Shown: positions 22,203-33,332, counted from the first letter of the stretch. The stretch: 64,000 nucleotides of DNA from Rhizomys pruinosus (GCA_009823505.1 VZQC01005577.1:512407-576406); one strand, 5' to 3'. Translations and numbers: made by a program. Notes: generated by a model not told the origin, from the sequence alone.

Positions 22203-23779
22203 GCATCCTTTTTATATAGCTCCCCATTAACAATGTTTTTGATGTCATAGCTAAGAATTCTTCCCCAGCCTCAAATCACTAAGACTTGCCACCACACCAT
22301 CTTCTGAAGGTTTCATGCTTTATCTTCGCCTCCATGGTCCATTTTAAGTGAGTTTTGCGTAAGATATGGCCCTCAGGGTAGGGTCTTCCTTTGTGTATCT
22401 GGATGTTCAGTTGTTTCAGAACCATTCTCAAGGGACCGAGCAGTCCTTTCTACATCAAATGTTGGAGAAGTTGCCTTCCCAACTTTGCCAAAGTCAAATG
22501 ATCTTACATACACACATCCACTTCTGACTTTCTGTACTGTTCCAGATCTGGGATCACTCTCTTTTTTGTCAATACCATACTACGCTGATCACTGTGGTTT
22601 TATAATTAAGCCTCTTTAAGGGGTACTTTTTATTGGGGGTACTGTGAGTCTCTCAAGCTTCTACTATTTCCAAATTATTTTGATTATTCTAATTCCTTGG
22701 CCTTTCTAAATTTAGAAGCAACTTGTCTATAGTTACCAAAAAAAAAAAAAAATTCCTGCTGGGATTTTTCACTGAAATTGTCTGACATCTACAGGTCTGT
22801 CTGGAGAAAACTGACATCTTTCTTATCCTGATTCTTTTAACACATGCACACAATGTCCCTCTGGTCATCTGGCCTTCTTTGATGTCTCCATCTTCTAGGC
22901 CTTCTCCAGTTTCTTTTGTAAGCATTTTGTAATTTTCAGTATACAGAACCAATACACTGCTAAATTTATACCTACTCTTTCACATTTCAGAGCTACTATA
23001 AATGATGCCGTTCAAAAATCTTTTAATGGGCATCCAGTTATTGTTGCCAATGTATAGAAATGCAGTTAATTTTCCTCTACTGAGTAGGAATCCTGAGTAG
23101 GTAGCTGAGTGGATTCCTGGGCTCTTCTTCTATAGAAACAAACACTTGTTCTGCGAACAGGAACAATTGGATTTCTGACCTTTCTCTCTGTATACCTTTA
23201 TTCACTTTCCTTTCCACCGCATTGGCTAGAACTCCCAGAGGTGAGTGGACATTCTTGACTTTTCCTCATCTTAGGAGGAAAATGGTTCTGTTCTAACATG
23301 AAACATGATCATAGCTGTAGGTTTACAAACAGATGCCCTTTATCAGTGTCAGGATGTTTCCTTACACCTCTGAGACTTTTTTCATAAGCCAGTGTTGAAT
23401 TTGTTGAATGTATTTTCTGCCTTAGTTAATATAATCATTTTAGTTAATATAATCAGCCTCTACTGAGGCTGTATTATGGCAGCTTACATTGTTTAATTTT
23501 CTCATATTTAACCAGCTTGGCACCCCTGTGATAAACCCTTCTTAGTCATGGTGTGTTATGTTTTTTTGTATACTGTTAGAAACAATTTGCTAGTATTTTG
23601 GGGAGGAAATTTTCTATCTGTGTTCATGAGGGAAACTGATCTATAGTTTTCTTTTTTGTGTGCTCCAATACGATGAATTGGGCAGTCTTCTCTTTTCTTC
23701 TATTTTCCAGAAAAGATTGAATAGATTTCTTCTAAATGTTGAAGACCTTTGTAGGAAAACCATTGATTAGGAGATTCAG

Positions 23780-23944
23780 GGGTTTTTTTTTTGGGGGGGT
23801 GGTATTTTTGAGACAAGGTCTCCCTATAGCCCCAGCTGGCCTGGAACTTACTCTGTAGAGCAGGCTGGACTTGAACTCACAGAGATCCACCTGCCTCTGC
23901 CTCCTGAGTGCTGGGATCAAAGATGTGCACCACCACGCTCAATG
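23780..23944 (-). mobile_element. B1 SINE with target duplication
   Basis: Minus-strand B1 preceded by T and G runs, flanked by the direct repeat ggagattcag (23770-23779 and 23945-23954). Confidence 0.92.
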
Positions 23945-23967
23945 GGAGATTCAGTTTTTGAAATATT

Positions 23968-24124
23968 TCCTTTTTTTTTTTTCGTCTTTTCAAGACAGGG
24001 TCTCCTTGTAGCCCCAGCTATCCTGGAATTTGCTCTGTAGACCAGGCTGGCCTTGAACTCACAAAGATCCGCCTGCCTCTGCCTCCCAATGCTAGGATTA
24101 AAGGTGTATGCCACCACACCCGGG
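23968..24124 (-). mobile_element. B1 SINE, minus strand
   Basis: T12 tail, then 'caagacagggtctccttgta' through 'ggtgtatgccaccacacccg'. Flanks resemble an imperfect duplication around 'tttgaaa'. It lies only about 24 bp from the previous B1. Confidence 0.9.
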
Positions 24125-24204
24125 TTTGAAAGATTTTTTTAATCTATAAATTCACTCCTTCCTAATGATTATAGGATAATTTTAGTTAATTCTTTAACAT
24201 TTTT

Positions 24205-24395
24205 CTCATCTTTTATTTATTGTTTATGGGTATGCATGTTTTGCCTGCATGTATGTAAGTGTACTACATGTGTACAGTGCCTGCAGAGGCCAGAAGAAGG
24301 CATCAGATCCCCTGAACTGGATGGTTGTTAGCTGCCATGTGGGTGCTGGGAACTGAACCCTACTCTGCAAGAGTAGCCAGTGTTTTATGGCAGCT
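24205..24395 (-). mobile_element. B2 SINE, minus strand, 5' truncated or diverged
   Basis: 'atgttttgcctgcatgtatg', 'gccagaagaaggcatcagat' and 'catgtgggtgctgggaact' are B2 in reverse. The head region beyond 'agccagtgtttta' is degraded. Confidence 0.8.
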
Positions 24396-25090
24396 CTTAT
24401 AAAAAGCATCCTTACACAAGACAAAGAGCCACAGCAAACATTAACAACAACAAATCACTTTTTCCAGGTGGGTCAGTGAGAAACCTGTTCAATGTCCAGT
24501 CATATCCAAAACCCACTGCACAAAAGGTCAATGGAAGCAAACAGAATTCATGTACTTTAAAGCTTTATTGTTAACTATATCGACATTATATATTTTTGTC
24601 TGCTTTGTGAATTTGTCCTTTTATTACATGGAGTACATTCATTCCCCTTGATAATTTATTTTGCTCTAATGTCTACTTCACCTGATGTTGAGATAGTCAC
24701 CCAGTATTAACCCATTAGCTAATCCTTGGATGGTATATGTTTTCTGTGCTTTCAACCTACACATCTTTGGTGTGTTTTGTAGACAGCTCCTTCCTTCTGT
24801 CCATTCGGATGGCATCTATATGGAGGTTGGTGTCAGAGCACTGATCTTTTATAGACTTGCTGACATGTTTAGACTGTGCACCACAATTTCCTGTTTCTTC
24901 CCTCTATTATTTTGTTTCCTCTTTCCTGACTAGATTATGTAAACATTTTTTCATTCCATTTTAATTTACCTATTGTGTCTTTCCTTACCTCTCCTTGCAG
25001 TTTTTCGAAAGTGGTTTCTTTGGCAATGACAATGTGCATAGTTAACTTTTCAAAGTCCATTTTAAATTATTAAGGTTAATATTAAAATTA

Positions 25091-25251
25091 TTGCCACCTC
25101 AAACATACTATGACAAAATATCTAAAAATGACTTAATAGAGAAAAGGTTCATTTAGGCTCACCATTTAGGAGAATTCGGTCTATGGCTGGCTCTATCGCA
25201 TTTAGTCCTATAGCAAAGTAGAGTGAGTCATCATGGTGCAAAGACCTGGAG
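25091..25251. other. LTR-like flank of the 35-bp array
   Basis: 'gagaaaaggttcatttaggc' and following text resemble a rodent MaLR-type LTR, but ends are not resolved. The 35-bp array that follows appears to have grown within it. Confidence 0.35.
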
Positions 25252-25461
25252 GAAAGCTGCTCACCTCATGGTGAACGGACACGCAAGAAAGCTGCTCACC
25301 CCATGGTGTAAAGCCACAGAAGAAAGCTGCTCAGCTCATGGTGAACAGACATGCAAGAAAGCTGCTCACCTCGTGGTGAATGGACACACAAGAAAGCTGC
25401 TCACCTCGTGGTGTAAGGCCACAGAAGAAAGCTGCTTGCTTCATGATGTAAAGCCCCTGTC
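25252..25461 (+). repeat. 35-bp tandem array, 6 copies, two unit types
   Basis: The motif GAAAGCTGC recurs at exactly 35-bp spacing: 25252, 25287, 25322, 25357, 25392, 25427. Two unit types alternate irregularly, one with 'gtgaacggacacgcaa' and one with 'gtgtaaagccacagaa', in the order A B A A B B. Confidence 0.93.
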
Positions 25462-25955
25462 TATCCGTCGGGCTCTTCCTTGTCTAGATCCAGCTCCCAC
25501 CTGAACCTGGGGCTGACTTGAGTGAGCCCTGAGGTACACCAAATAAAGGACATAAGGCAGGATGCTCACCAGCTGCTCAGGGGTTTTTCAAACAGGGATC
25601 TTCTCTTTTCAAACAGGAATCTGCCATCATTTGTTTTTCAGGGTCCTCTGACAGCCATGTCATGCATTCTGTCCAGGGCTTCCATCTCTGTTCAGGGAGA
25701 AGTATGCTCACTCCATCTGAGCTGAAACTAGACCCTGCCCCTTCACTGTCCAGCCCTCTGGTATGAATAGAAACACAGACCTGTCACACAGCTCTTTAGG
25801 TGGGACAAAACAGACATTGTGAGGATTCAGCAACTTAAACAGGGTTAGGATGTTAAACTTTGAGAAAGAAAACTTGAGAAACAGCTAAGGAAAGAAAGAC
25901 AGTATAGAAGTTTCTGAAGTAACCCATCTATAAATTCCCACTGCTACATGCTATG
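25462..25955. other. unannotated sequence
   Basis: No gene. Part of it may continue the LTR-like element around the 35-bp array. 'caaacagggatcttctcttt' and 'caaacaggaatctgccatca' suggest a small local duplication at 25589-25630. Confidence 0.4.
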
Positions 25956-26135
25956 CACCAGGCCTTCTTGTAAGCACTTGATGTACAAAGCTTGGCTTTG
26001 TTATCACAGCATCTCTGAGGCAGACAATACTGTCATTATGAGGAGACCAAGGTGCAGAGAAGTTAAGCAACTTCTCCAAGACACACAGTGAGTAGATGAC
26101 AGAGCCAGGATTCCCCAGGCAGCTTAGGGTCCCAG
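25956..26135 (-). mobile_element. MIR SINE remnant
   Basis: 'ggtgcagagaagttaagcaa', 'cttctccaagacacacagtg' and 'agagccaggattcccc' are reverse-complement MIR in the expected order, fairly well kept. Confidence 0.75.
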
Positions 26136-27384
26136 CCAGGAACATACCTTCTCCCAGAAGGCATCCTTGATTCCTCCAGTCCTTTAGGTAGGACCACAGG
26201 ACAGCCTGAGGTGGATATTGAATAACTTATTCCCAGAGAGTATAGGGTATTTCCAGCTACCCCATCAGACCCACACCCTACATGGCTTCGGTCACCATAC
26301 TCTCAGCTCTTCAGAAGGAGAACAAGAAGAAGAGGCTCCAGGATGAAGCGTATCACTGTTCCTCACCAGTAACATACAAATGAGGGCCCTGAAGACTCAA
26401 GCCTTGTCTTCTGGCGAGGGCATGGGGGATATCAAGGCTTGCTGATGGGTAAGTGGCTTGGGTCGTGCCAGGGACCTTGACTCAGTTTATTCAGCAGAAT
26501 AAGTAAACACCATAAACCAAGTCCCACATAGACAAATGAAGTTTGTTTCCCACAGTGGTGGCAGAAGTCTAAGGTCAAGGTTCCAGTGGACCTGGGGTCT
26601 TTTCATTTTCTTTTTCTTTTTCAAATAAACACTAGGGGTGAAGACTTTGGATCTTTTTAGAGCCCTCTTGTGGTCCACAGGTGGCGCCTTCTTACGGTGT
26701 CCACTGTCCCTCTGGCCTCTCAGACAAGGGTGGTGGTCTCATTCCCCAGAGTCGAGCCTGACGACCTGGTCACCTCCCACAGATCCATGGCCAGTTCCCT
26801 CCCCCTGGAGGATGGTTCTAACCAGCTATGTAGAATTAGATGACCCAAGACCCTCATGCTGAAGACCCTCTGGGCTTCTCAGCCCTCACCTTCTTCTCCT
26901 CTGGAGTTATCTGCCCAGCCCAGCTTTCTTCTCGCTCCCTGGCCTAGCTGTCTTCTCTTCTTGCCTCTGTCCTCTTGCAGGATCTACTTCACCTTGACCC
27001 CTGGCATCCTCTCCTTTTCCATTCCCTTCCTCTCTTCCTGGCTGCACATCTTCCTCTCAGAGGAGGAATAAAAGTATTCCCAGAACTGGAATAAAAGTAG
27101 ACAATTCCAGAAGATGGAGACTCATCTCACCCCACGGGAGGATACACTCCTGAGACCACAGTAGGGATGAGATCCTGAACCCTGCCCATGATTCTGAGTC
27201 CAAATAAACTTATTCTCCATACAGAGATCTTATCCAGAGTCAAGAGCAGCTGTCTTTACTATGCCAAGTCACAGTATGGTGACAAATAAATAAAAACAGT
27301 CCAACTTGTAGGATCCATTTCAGCCAAGAGCAGACCCAAACTGCTGAAAACACGTTCCTTCAGAATTCTCTCTGATCGGTGTTC
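26136..27384. other. unannotated unique sequence
   Basis: No gene supported. 26860-27060 is C/T-rich. A 15-bp-scale duplication ('ggaataaaagta') occurs at 27065-27100. Confidence 0.4.
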
Positions 27385-27575
27385 TTTTTTTTAATGTTTG
27401 TATGGCATTCATTTATTTGTGAGAGAGTTTGCATGTCAAAGAACATACATGGAGAGACGAGCATAACATTCTAGAATTGTTCTTTGTATCTACTATGGAG
27501 TTCCTGGGATTCTAACACACATAGTCAAGCTAGCAGCAAGTGTCTTTGATCACTGAGTCACCTTGATAGCACCAT
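27385..27575 (-). mobile_element. B3/B2-related SINE, minus strand, diverged
   Basis: 'ctatggagttcctgggattc', 'agctagcagcaagtgtcttt' and 'gatcactgagtcaccttgat' follow the reverse order of a B3 5' half. Confidence 0.6.
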
Positions 27576-27942
27576 AGTTCACATTTATTAATGAGAAAGT
27601 GCCTAACCTTCCAGAAACAACATAACCCATAAGAACACTGATTAGTACTGACATTGGTTCCAAGGTGAGTTCAGAGATACAAATGGCAGGATTGTGAACA
27701 TGGATCATATGGACATCCACTTGGTACATGTATTCTGAGTAGCAGAGGGCACAGCAGAGAATAAATATTGCACTGATCTTCATGGATCCTTGCTTGTCTG
27801 GGTATCCTTTGTGACTTCGTAGAGTTCTTGAAAATGGGGATCCCACCACCAGCTCTTTTAATAATTCTGTGAATAGCTATAATCAGGAGCCTGAAGGAAG
27901 AACAGAAGCTTGGTTGTTAGGGTTGGCTCTGAGCTAACACAA

Positions 27943-27950
27943 TGACGTCA
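27943..27950. promoter_or_regulatory. perfect CRE palindrome TGACGTCA
   Basis: The full 8-bp cAMP-response element, the binding site of CREB/ATF-family factors. It keeps its CpG in otherwise CpG-poor DNA. Function is inference. Confidence 0.4.
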
Positions 27951-28351
27951 CATTAAGTCTCCATCACAGAAAGCCCCTCATCAGTTGGTTCATGTATTAT
28001 TTACACCAGGCTCCACACTGAGATGGAATCCTCAGGCTGCTAACAAGGCTGCTGACCATGGAAACGCGTGACACTTCTTGGGAGCACCAACACGCATTTC
28101 CGTGCTCCAGCACAGACGTGCAGCCTGGAGACTGGAGACCCTCAATGTGGGTAGATCCCCTTGGAGCACCAACTCAAATGAGTACAACCGGGAAAAAAAG
28201 CAGAGAGGAAATATGACTCTGCTTTCCCTGGTGTTTGCCTGTACTGATCTGTGTTCTTAAACAAGGGCTCGCTCATTCCTGTATTGAAACACCATATCCA
28301 GCATGAAATGGAGACGTAAAATTCCTACTCTTATCAGATTTAATACATGGG

Positions 28352-28392
28352 ATTAAATTGATTACTTCGCAAACAGAAGTAATCAATTTAAT
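28352..28392. repeat. 17-bp perfect inverted repeat with 7-nt loop
   Basis: Left arm ATTAAATTGATTACTTC (28352-28368), loop gcaaaca, right arm GAAGTAATCAATTTAAT (28376-28392), with no mismatch. Each arm carries GATTA/TAATC-type homeodomain cores. It is not part of any recognised transposon. Confidence 0.97.
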
Positions 28393-28885
28393 TCCACGTA
28401 TTTGTTCGCCACACAAATTGGATAATCTTCATGTCTTCACCGTTTCCAACAAATATCCCTCACTGTTTGCAGCGCTTTCTTGAATATGCAAAACATCCAC
28501 ATACACATTCATACATAGGTTTGGGGCCAAGGGCAAGGAAGGGTCACGAGTAATTAAAGCTATATGCTTAAAGTTACAAGAGGACCTCAAAGCCCAACAG
28601 GCAAGATTAACTTTTCGGTTGTAAGGTTAAGTAAAAGTCATTTTCCCTGAATAAGTTCGTATTGTAAAAGTCATTCCCTCATATCATTAACCTCCAAGGT
28701 GCTCTGTGTAAGCCAGAACAAAAGTGGCACTCTTTCTCTGGGAAAACGGGCCAGATGTTTTATAGAATGAAGCGTCATCTGTATTCCACTTCCTATTTTC
28801 CCTGTTGGCTGAGAGGCTTTGTGCAGTGCATGACACACGCAGAAGTTCATGGCAGCCTTGTTCTAGGGTCCAATGATCTGTTTTG

Positions 28886-28886
<1 letters not shown>

Positions 28887-28923
<37 letters not shown>
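28887..28923 (+). repeat. (CA)n microsatellite
   Basis: Pure CA run of about 18 units, not visibly attached to a SINE. Confidence 0.95.
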
Positions 28924-28925
<2 letters not shown>

Positions 28926-29122
28926 CTTTGTGCAGGACCAGTAGAGGTTTGTGTACCCAGTGCGGTGCCTGTAGTCAAGAAGGAAAGTTCACACTGCATT
29001 CACTGCATTCATCAGGAGCTGCCTGACATCATCATCTTCCTCCACCTGGGGGGTCTCCTCTCCATTCCAGACCAGAAGCATTTCTCCTGTCCTGTAAGGG
29101 GAGGGGGAGAAAGCAGCCTCTT
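28924..29122. other. unique sequence
   Basis: No gene. 'cactgcattcactgcattca' is a small tandem duplication at 28991-29010. Confidence 0.4.
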
Positions 29123-29136
29123 CCTGTCATCTTTCT

Positions 29137-29302
29137 TTCTTTCTTTCTTTTTGGGGGGGGTCTTTTTGAGACAGGGTCTTCCTGTAGCCCCAGCTGTCCT
29201 GGAACTCACTCTGTAGACCAGGCTGGCCTTGAACTCACAGAGATCCGCCTACCTCTGCCTCCCAAGTGCTAGGATTAAAGGCCTGCACCACCACACCCGG
29301 CG
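29137..29302 (-). mobile_element. B1 SINE with perfect target duplication
   Basis: Reverse B1 with a TTTC/G-rich tail, flanked by the 14-bp repeat cctgtcatctttct (29123-29136 and 29303-29316). Well preserved ('ggattaaaggcctgcaccac'). Confidence 0.95.
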
Positions 29303-29316
29303 CCTGTCATCTTTCT

Positions 29317-29619
29317 GTGCAGTTGGGATCCACAGAACCTCAGGCAGAGGCGCTGGCCCCTCCTTGACAGCAAACTACTTTTAGATAAATGAGTATTGGT
29401 TTTGCTCTGTTTGTTTTTCATTTGTAGCTCTCCTTTGATGTTTTTCCCCCACAAAATCGGTTAAGCAATGATAGCCTAGGTCTGCTTATGTCGGCATTGA
29501 TTGGGCAGCTCCCGGAACTTGTGTCTTCTGTGAGCTCTCCTTTTTGTTCTACTTCCCCCCACCCTGCCTCAAATGCCTCCTCTATTTTTGTGGCCCAGGT
29601 AGGAAGGAAGGAAACTCAG
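29317..29619. other. unique sequence
   Basis: Nothing recognised. Confidence 0.4.
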
Positions 29620-29860
29620 AAGTACAGAGAGCATCTATTCATGCCAGGCTCTGCGTGGGCGATACGTGCAGTTGTCTCATTCTGTCTTCAACAAAGCAAA
29701 ACCAGTCAGCCTGGCAGGCGCTGTTCATTGTGCTTTGCAGGGTGGTGCTCAGAGATGTTGAGAAAGCTACTCAAGGCTGCACAGCCAAAAGCAGCAGGGA
29801 GAAGTGGGGAGCTCATAGCTCCTCTAGTAGACAGCAGATGTGTGTTTTATCACAGGCCTT
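29620..29860 (-). mobile_element. MIR SINE remnant
   Basis: 'catgccaggctctgcgtggg', 'cagagatgttgagaaagcta' and 'ctcaaggctgcacagcc' match reverse MIR in order; diverged. Confidence 0.6.
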
Positions 29861-31094
29861 CAGCAAGCCCTAAGCAGCATCCAGGCTGCCCCACTGTATA
29901 GGGACATGATGGTTAAGGGAAAGACAATATGGTAAAGTTGGGGAGTCAACCATAGTGAGACTCGGGGTAGTGACAGTGGGTCCAGCTGTCATGCAGCTGT
30001 GCTGGATGATCTCATGTCCACAATCCTCGTCTTTCTGTCCCAAAGCAGTAGGTCTAGTACAGAGGCCCATGGCCCCGGGATGTCACATCAAGCATGCCAA
30101 CAGCTCCTGTGTATGGGGTTCTCATGGGTGTCAAGGGGATTGGGTTTTCTTAGACACACACATTGCTAACAAAGGCAATGGGGGGGGTCGGGGGGGATGG
30201 AAAAGCCCTACTGTCCCTTCCTTCCCCTTCCCCAGGGATGTGGAGTAGGCTGAGCCTGGCCATTGGGAGGGGCCCAGGAGCTACTATGGCAGGCAGACAC
30301 AGAGAGGAGGCAGCAGCCGGCAGGGCTCGTAAACGGACGGTTACATTTATAGCCGTGTTCTTATTAAGCACCGGGAAAGGAGCAATGAATCACACCCCTC
30401 CTCCCGCCCACAGCCCAAGGAGATGGAGGCCACCGGCAGCTGGCCTTAAATCTTGGCAAACACAGAAGTCACAAGTACTTGGGGACAGCCTTGCATTACC
30501 AAGGGTAACAGAGCCACACAGCCTTCTCAGGCCGAGCTGGCTTCATGCCCCACAGAGGAACAGGTTCAGAGCAAGAGGAGAGGGAGCAGAGAGGGTCTTC
30601 CTCTGAGGTCCTGGGAATCGGGTCCTCAGTTCAGATCTGCACTGAATGCTGTGTGACCTTGGGAAGGGAAGATGACTTCTCTGGGTCTGTGGATTACTTG
30701 CTTTCCTTCAGTGCATCAGACCTAGATCCTATGGCCCCTTAGCCCTCTCATTTTGAAAAAAGGGAAGGCGGAACCCAGAAGGCTTGGAATCCCCCACTAA
30801 CTGCCATCCTGAGGGTGGGCTCAGTATGGTGGGCGAGGGAACATGGCCTCCAAGCAAAGGCCGAGACAAGACTGAGGTCCGGGACCTCCTGGCATCCTTG
30901 CCAACCCCATGCACTGCCCACCATGTTCCTGTGGCAGAGCGGGTCCCCCAGCAAATGCCATGCCCGCTGCGTGCTCCTCTCCCAGGACAGCGAAGAGGAC
31001 TGAGACCCTTGTTCGCAGAGGCCTCCTGCATGCCTCCTGCACGCCTCATGAGCCCCTGAGAACACTTTCTATGTGTAATTGGTTTCTGTGAGAT
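29861..31094. other. unique sequence with a candidate conserved block
   Basis: No gene. 30310-30400 ('gtaaacggacggttacattt', 'agccgtgttcttattaagca') is repeat-free, keeps several CpGs and looks constrained. 30640-30690 resembles a MIR fragment. Confidence 0.4.
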
Positions 31095-31345
31095 TTATTA
31101 CAGTTTTTAAATCTTTTTATTGTGAAATATAATACAAATAACAAAAATTGAATAACCCATAACTGGGCAGCTTGATGAGTTGTATAAAGTGAACGCGCTG
31201 GGAACTCACCAGTCCCAAGAATAGGGCAATGCTGCCAGCAGCCAGAGGAGGCGCCCTGGCGTCCTGCAGGCCCCGCTGCCTCCTCCACGCCCCGAGGCCC
31301 CATCCCAGCCCTCACTGCAACCCACTTTTCTTTCCAGTACTGAGG
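31095..31345 (-). mobile_element. L1M-type LINE fragment
   Basis: 'cttttattgtgaaatataat', 'acaaataacaaaaattga' and the following C-rich text resemble the 3' region of an ancient L1 in reverse. Diverged. Confidence 0.5.
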
Positions 31346-31490
31346 TCAGCCTCCTGGGACAGAACAGAAAGCAAGTGACACAGGTCACCCCCTCCAGGGA
31401 CCGGTTTCCCAGGTACAAAGGAATGAGACCCTCCAGCCCCAAACTGTAAAAGAATAGGGAGAAAATTCTGTGCGGAGGAAGTGTTCATGG
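31346..31490. other. unique spacer
   Basis: No feature recognised. Confidence 0.4.
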
Positions 31491-31899
31491 TCCCTGTGTG
31501 GAGACCAGGCAGACTCTGGGGCAGCTCCAAGGCTGCGTGGAGACCAGGCAGACTCTGGGGCAGCTCCATGGCTGTGTATAGAGACCAGGCAGACTCTGGG
31601 GCAGCTCCATGGCTGTGTGGAGACCAGGCAGACTCTGGGGCAGCTCCATGGCTGTGTGGAGACCAGGCTGACTCTGGGGCAGCTCCATGGCTGTGTGGAG
31701 ACCAGGCAGACTCTGGGGCAGCTCCATGGCTGTGTGGAGACCAGGCAGACTCTGGGGCAGCTCCATGGCTGTGTATAGAGACCAGGCAGACTCTGGGGCA
31801 GCTCCATGGCTGTGTGGAGACCAGGCAGACTCTGGGGCAGCTCCATGGCTGTGTGGAGACCAGGCAGACTCTGGGGCAGCTCCGTGGCTGTGTGGAGAC
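31491..31899 (+). repeat. 39-bp minisatellite, forward arm, about 10.5 copies
   Basis: Tandem units of 39 bp built on AGACCAGGCAGACTCTGGGG followed by 'cagctccatggctgtgtgg'. Starts of AGACC include 31502, 31541, 31582, 31621, 31660. Two units are 41 bp through an extra 'ta' ('gtgtatagagacc'). One unit has 'caggctgac'. The last one before the N has 'ccgtggc'. Confidence 0.97.
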
Positions 31900-31900
31900 N
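31900..31900. other. single ambiguous base (N) at the array inversion point
   Basis: The only N in the window, placed exactly where the 39-bp repeat changes orientation. It suggests a scaffold join or unresolved collapse, not a sequencing miscall. Confidence 0.9.
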
Positions 31901-32087
31901 AGCCACGGAGCTGCCCCAGAGTCAGCCTGGTCTCCACACAGCCACGGAGCTGCCCCAGAGTCAGCCTGGTCTCTATACACAGCCACGGAGCTGCCCCAGA
32001 GTTAGCCTGGTCTCTATACACAGCCACGGAGCTGCCCCAGAGTCAGCCTGGTCTCCACACAGCCACGGAGCTGTCCCAGAGTCAGCC
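31901..32087 (-). repeat. 39-bp minisatellite, inverted arm, about 5 copies
   Basis: The same unit in reverse complement ('gccacggagctgccccagag', 'tcagcctggtctc'). These copies share the 'ccgtggc' and 'ccaggctgac' variants that are rare in the forward arm, so it is a distinct sub-array and not a mirror copy of the forward arm. Confidence 0.97.
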
Positions 32088-32205
32088 TGTCCTCTCCCTC
32101 CTCCCCAGCCCTCCTCTCCCTCCTCCCCGGCCCTCCTCTCCCTCCTCCCTGGCCTTCCTCTCCCTCCTCCCCAGCCCTCCTCTCCCTCCTCCTCCCTCAT
32201 TTCTT
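32088..32205 (+). repeat. CT-rich 22-bp tandem repeat
   Basis: About five copies of a polypyrimidine unit 'cctcctctccctcctcccc' plus 'agc' or 'ggc'. It abuts the inverted 39-bp array. Confidence 0.9.
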
Positions 32206-33332
32206 TCTGTATCTCCCCCTCTGCTCCCAGATCTCAGATAGAAATATGCCTCTCTGTTGCTCCTCTCTTCTGTCCTTAGAAATACACATCTCTGAGCAAA
32301 GAAGGTGACTAAAAGACCCAAATCCTTTTGCTCAGATCAGCAACTCCAACCTTGTGGAGCTGGGGCTCAGAGAAGCCTGGAGCCCTGTAAAGATGCCCGG
32401 CAAGGCCCAACAGCATGGCAGAGCCAGATGCCTCTACCCTAGCACAGGGCTGAGCATGTCTGAAGAGGGACCCTGCAGGGAGTCTTGCATCTTCCATCTC
32501 TGCAAACTGCTGAAACAAGCCTGGCTCCTGCAGCCCAGGCTCCTGCTGCACAGCCTAAGTTAAGGCCACAGCTTCCCAGCAGCAAACCACAATTGCTCAC
32601 AGTGTCTTTCCTACTGGATGATTTTAGCTGAATAATTTTGCATGATCTCTGCCCAGCATGAAGAAGAGGAGCAGAAGATAAGAGGGGAAGGGACAGGACT
32701 GGAATCCAAAGCATTCCCTTCACAGGTGCCTAGGCCAGTGCCTGGGATTTGCACCACCAGGTGCAGCTGAGTACCACCTATCACAGCAGTACCCCTTCCT
32801 GGGCATTGCTGTGAGCCGGTCCCCTTCCCCTGTCAGGGAGGGAGAAGCCCTCCCGGTGGCTCCAAGCCCACAAGGTCCTGGTGTGTGCAGTGCCAACTGC
32901 CATACCAGGGTTGCAGGACACTTTCTCACTGAGTCTGCTGCCCTCACCCCCTGCTCCACAGGCTCAGGTGGCAGATGGTGACCTATGTGTGCGAGCAGGC
33001 GACACATGTGTGTCTGAGACCCCCCGGCCCAGCAAGGGCCTGGAGCCAAGGTCAAGCCAAGACAGATAACTCTCAAACAGGATTTCTCATAATTTCACAG
33101 CATCCCATGAACCGTGAACCTGGCCAGAGATAGAAAACTGCTTCCAACTTGGAAAAAGCCCCTCAGAAGGAGCAAAGTCCAATGAAGGGTCCCCTTTCCC
33201 TTGAGGCGGAAGGAGGAATTTGGGAAAGCTTGACAGCTAAAAGGTTTGCAAGGAACTTAGAATCCCAAGCCCAGGATACCAGGACCCTTATAGGGCTTCA
33301 GACCACCCTCTGCTTTACAAATGAACTCCACA
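32206..33332. other. unannotated unique sequence
   Basis: No gene supported; no repeat recognised. The last 16 bases are the left target duplication of the next B2. Confidence 0.4.

Larger units (their letters stand above)
20760..25090 (-). mobile_element. ancient LINE-1 (L1M type), minus strand, 5' truncated and broken by SINEs
   Basis: The plus strand reads as the reverse complement of an old mammalian L1, 3' end first. The 3' region is at 20770-21660 ('tcactcagcataatgcctct', 'tatattctggatacatgtcc', 'tttgtcagatgtatgatctg'). Reverse transcriptase-region text follows to about 25080 ('gtgttcatgagggaaactga', 'attttccagaaaagattgaa', 'gtgttttgtagacagctcc'). All frames are broken, so it is long dead. 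Later insertions are listed separately. 24420-24590 is not clearly L1. Confidence 0.8.
27576..28886. other. repeat-poor region with candidate conserved elements
   Basis: No gene. It holds a perfect CRE (27943-27950), a 17-bp-stem palindrome (28352-28392) and an AT-rich repeat-free tract at 28540-28690. These are the features expected of conserved regulatory DNA, but no alignment was available. Confidence 0.45.

Noticed and set aside
20760..25090. Intact LINE-1 coding region
   Set aside because: All frames are broken by stops, indels and SINE insertions; divergence is typical of an ancient L1M.
31491..32087. CRISPR-like array of direct repeats
   Set aside because: Units are contiguous with no unique spacers, and the DNA is mammalian.
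31312..32241. Overlapping frames of 150-225 codons on both strands
   Set aside because: All are translations of the 39-bp minisatellite and its inverted arm, crossing an N.
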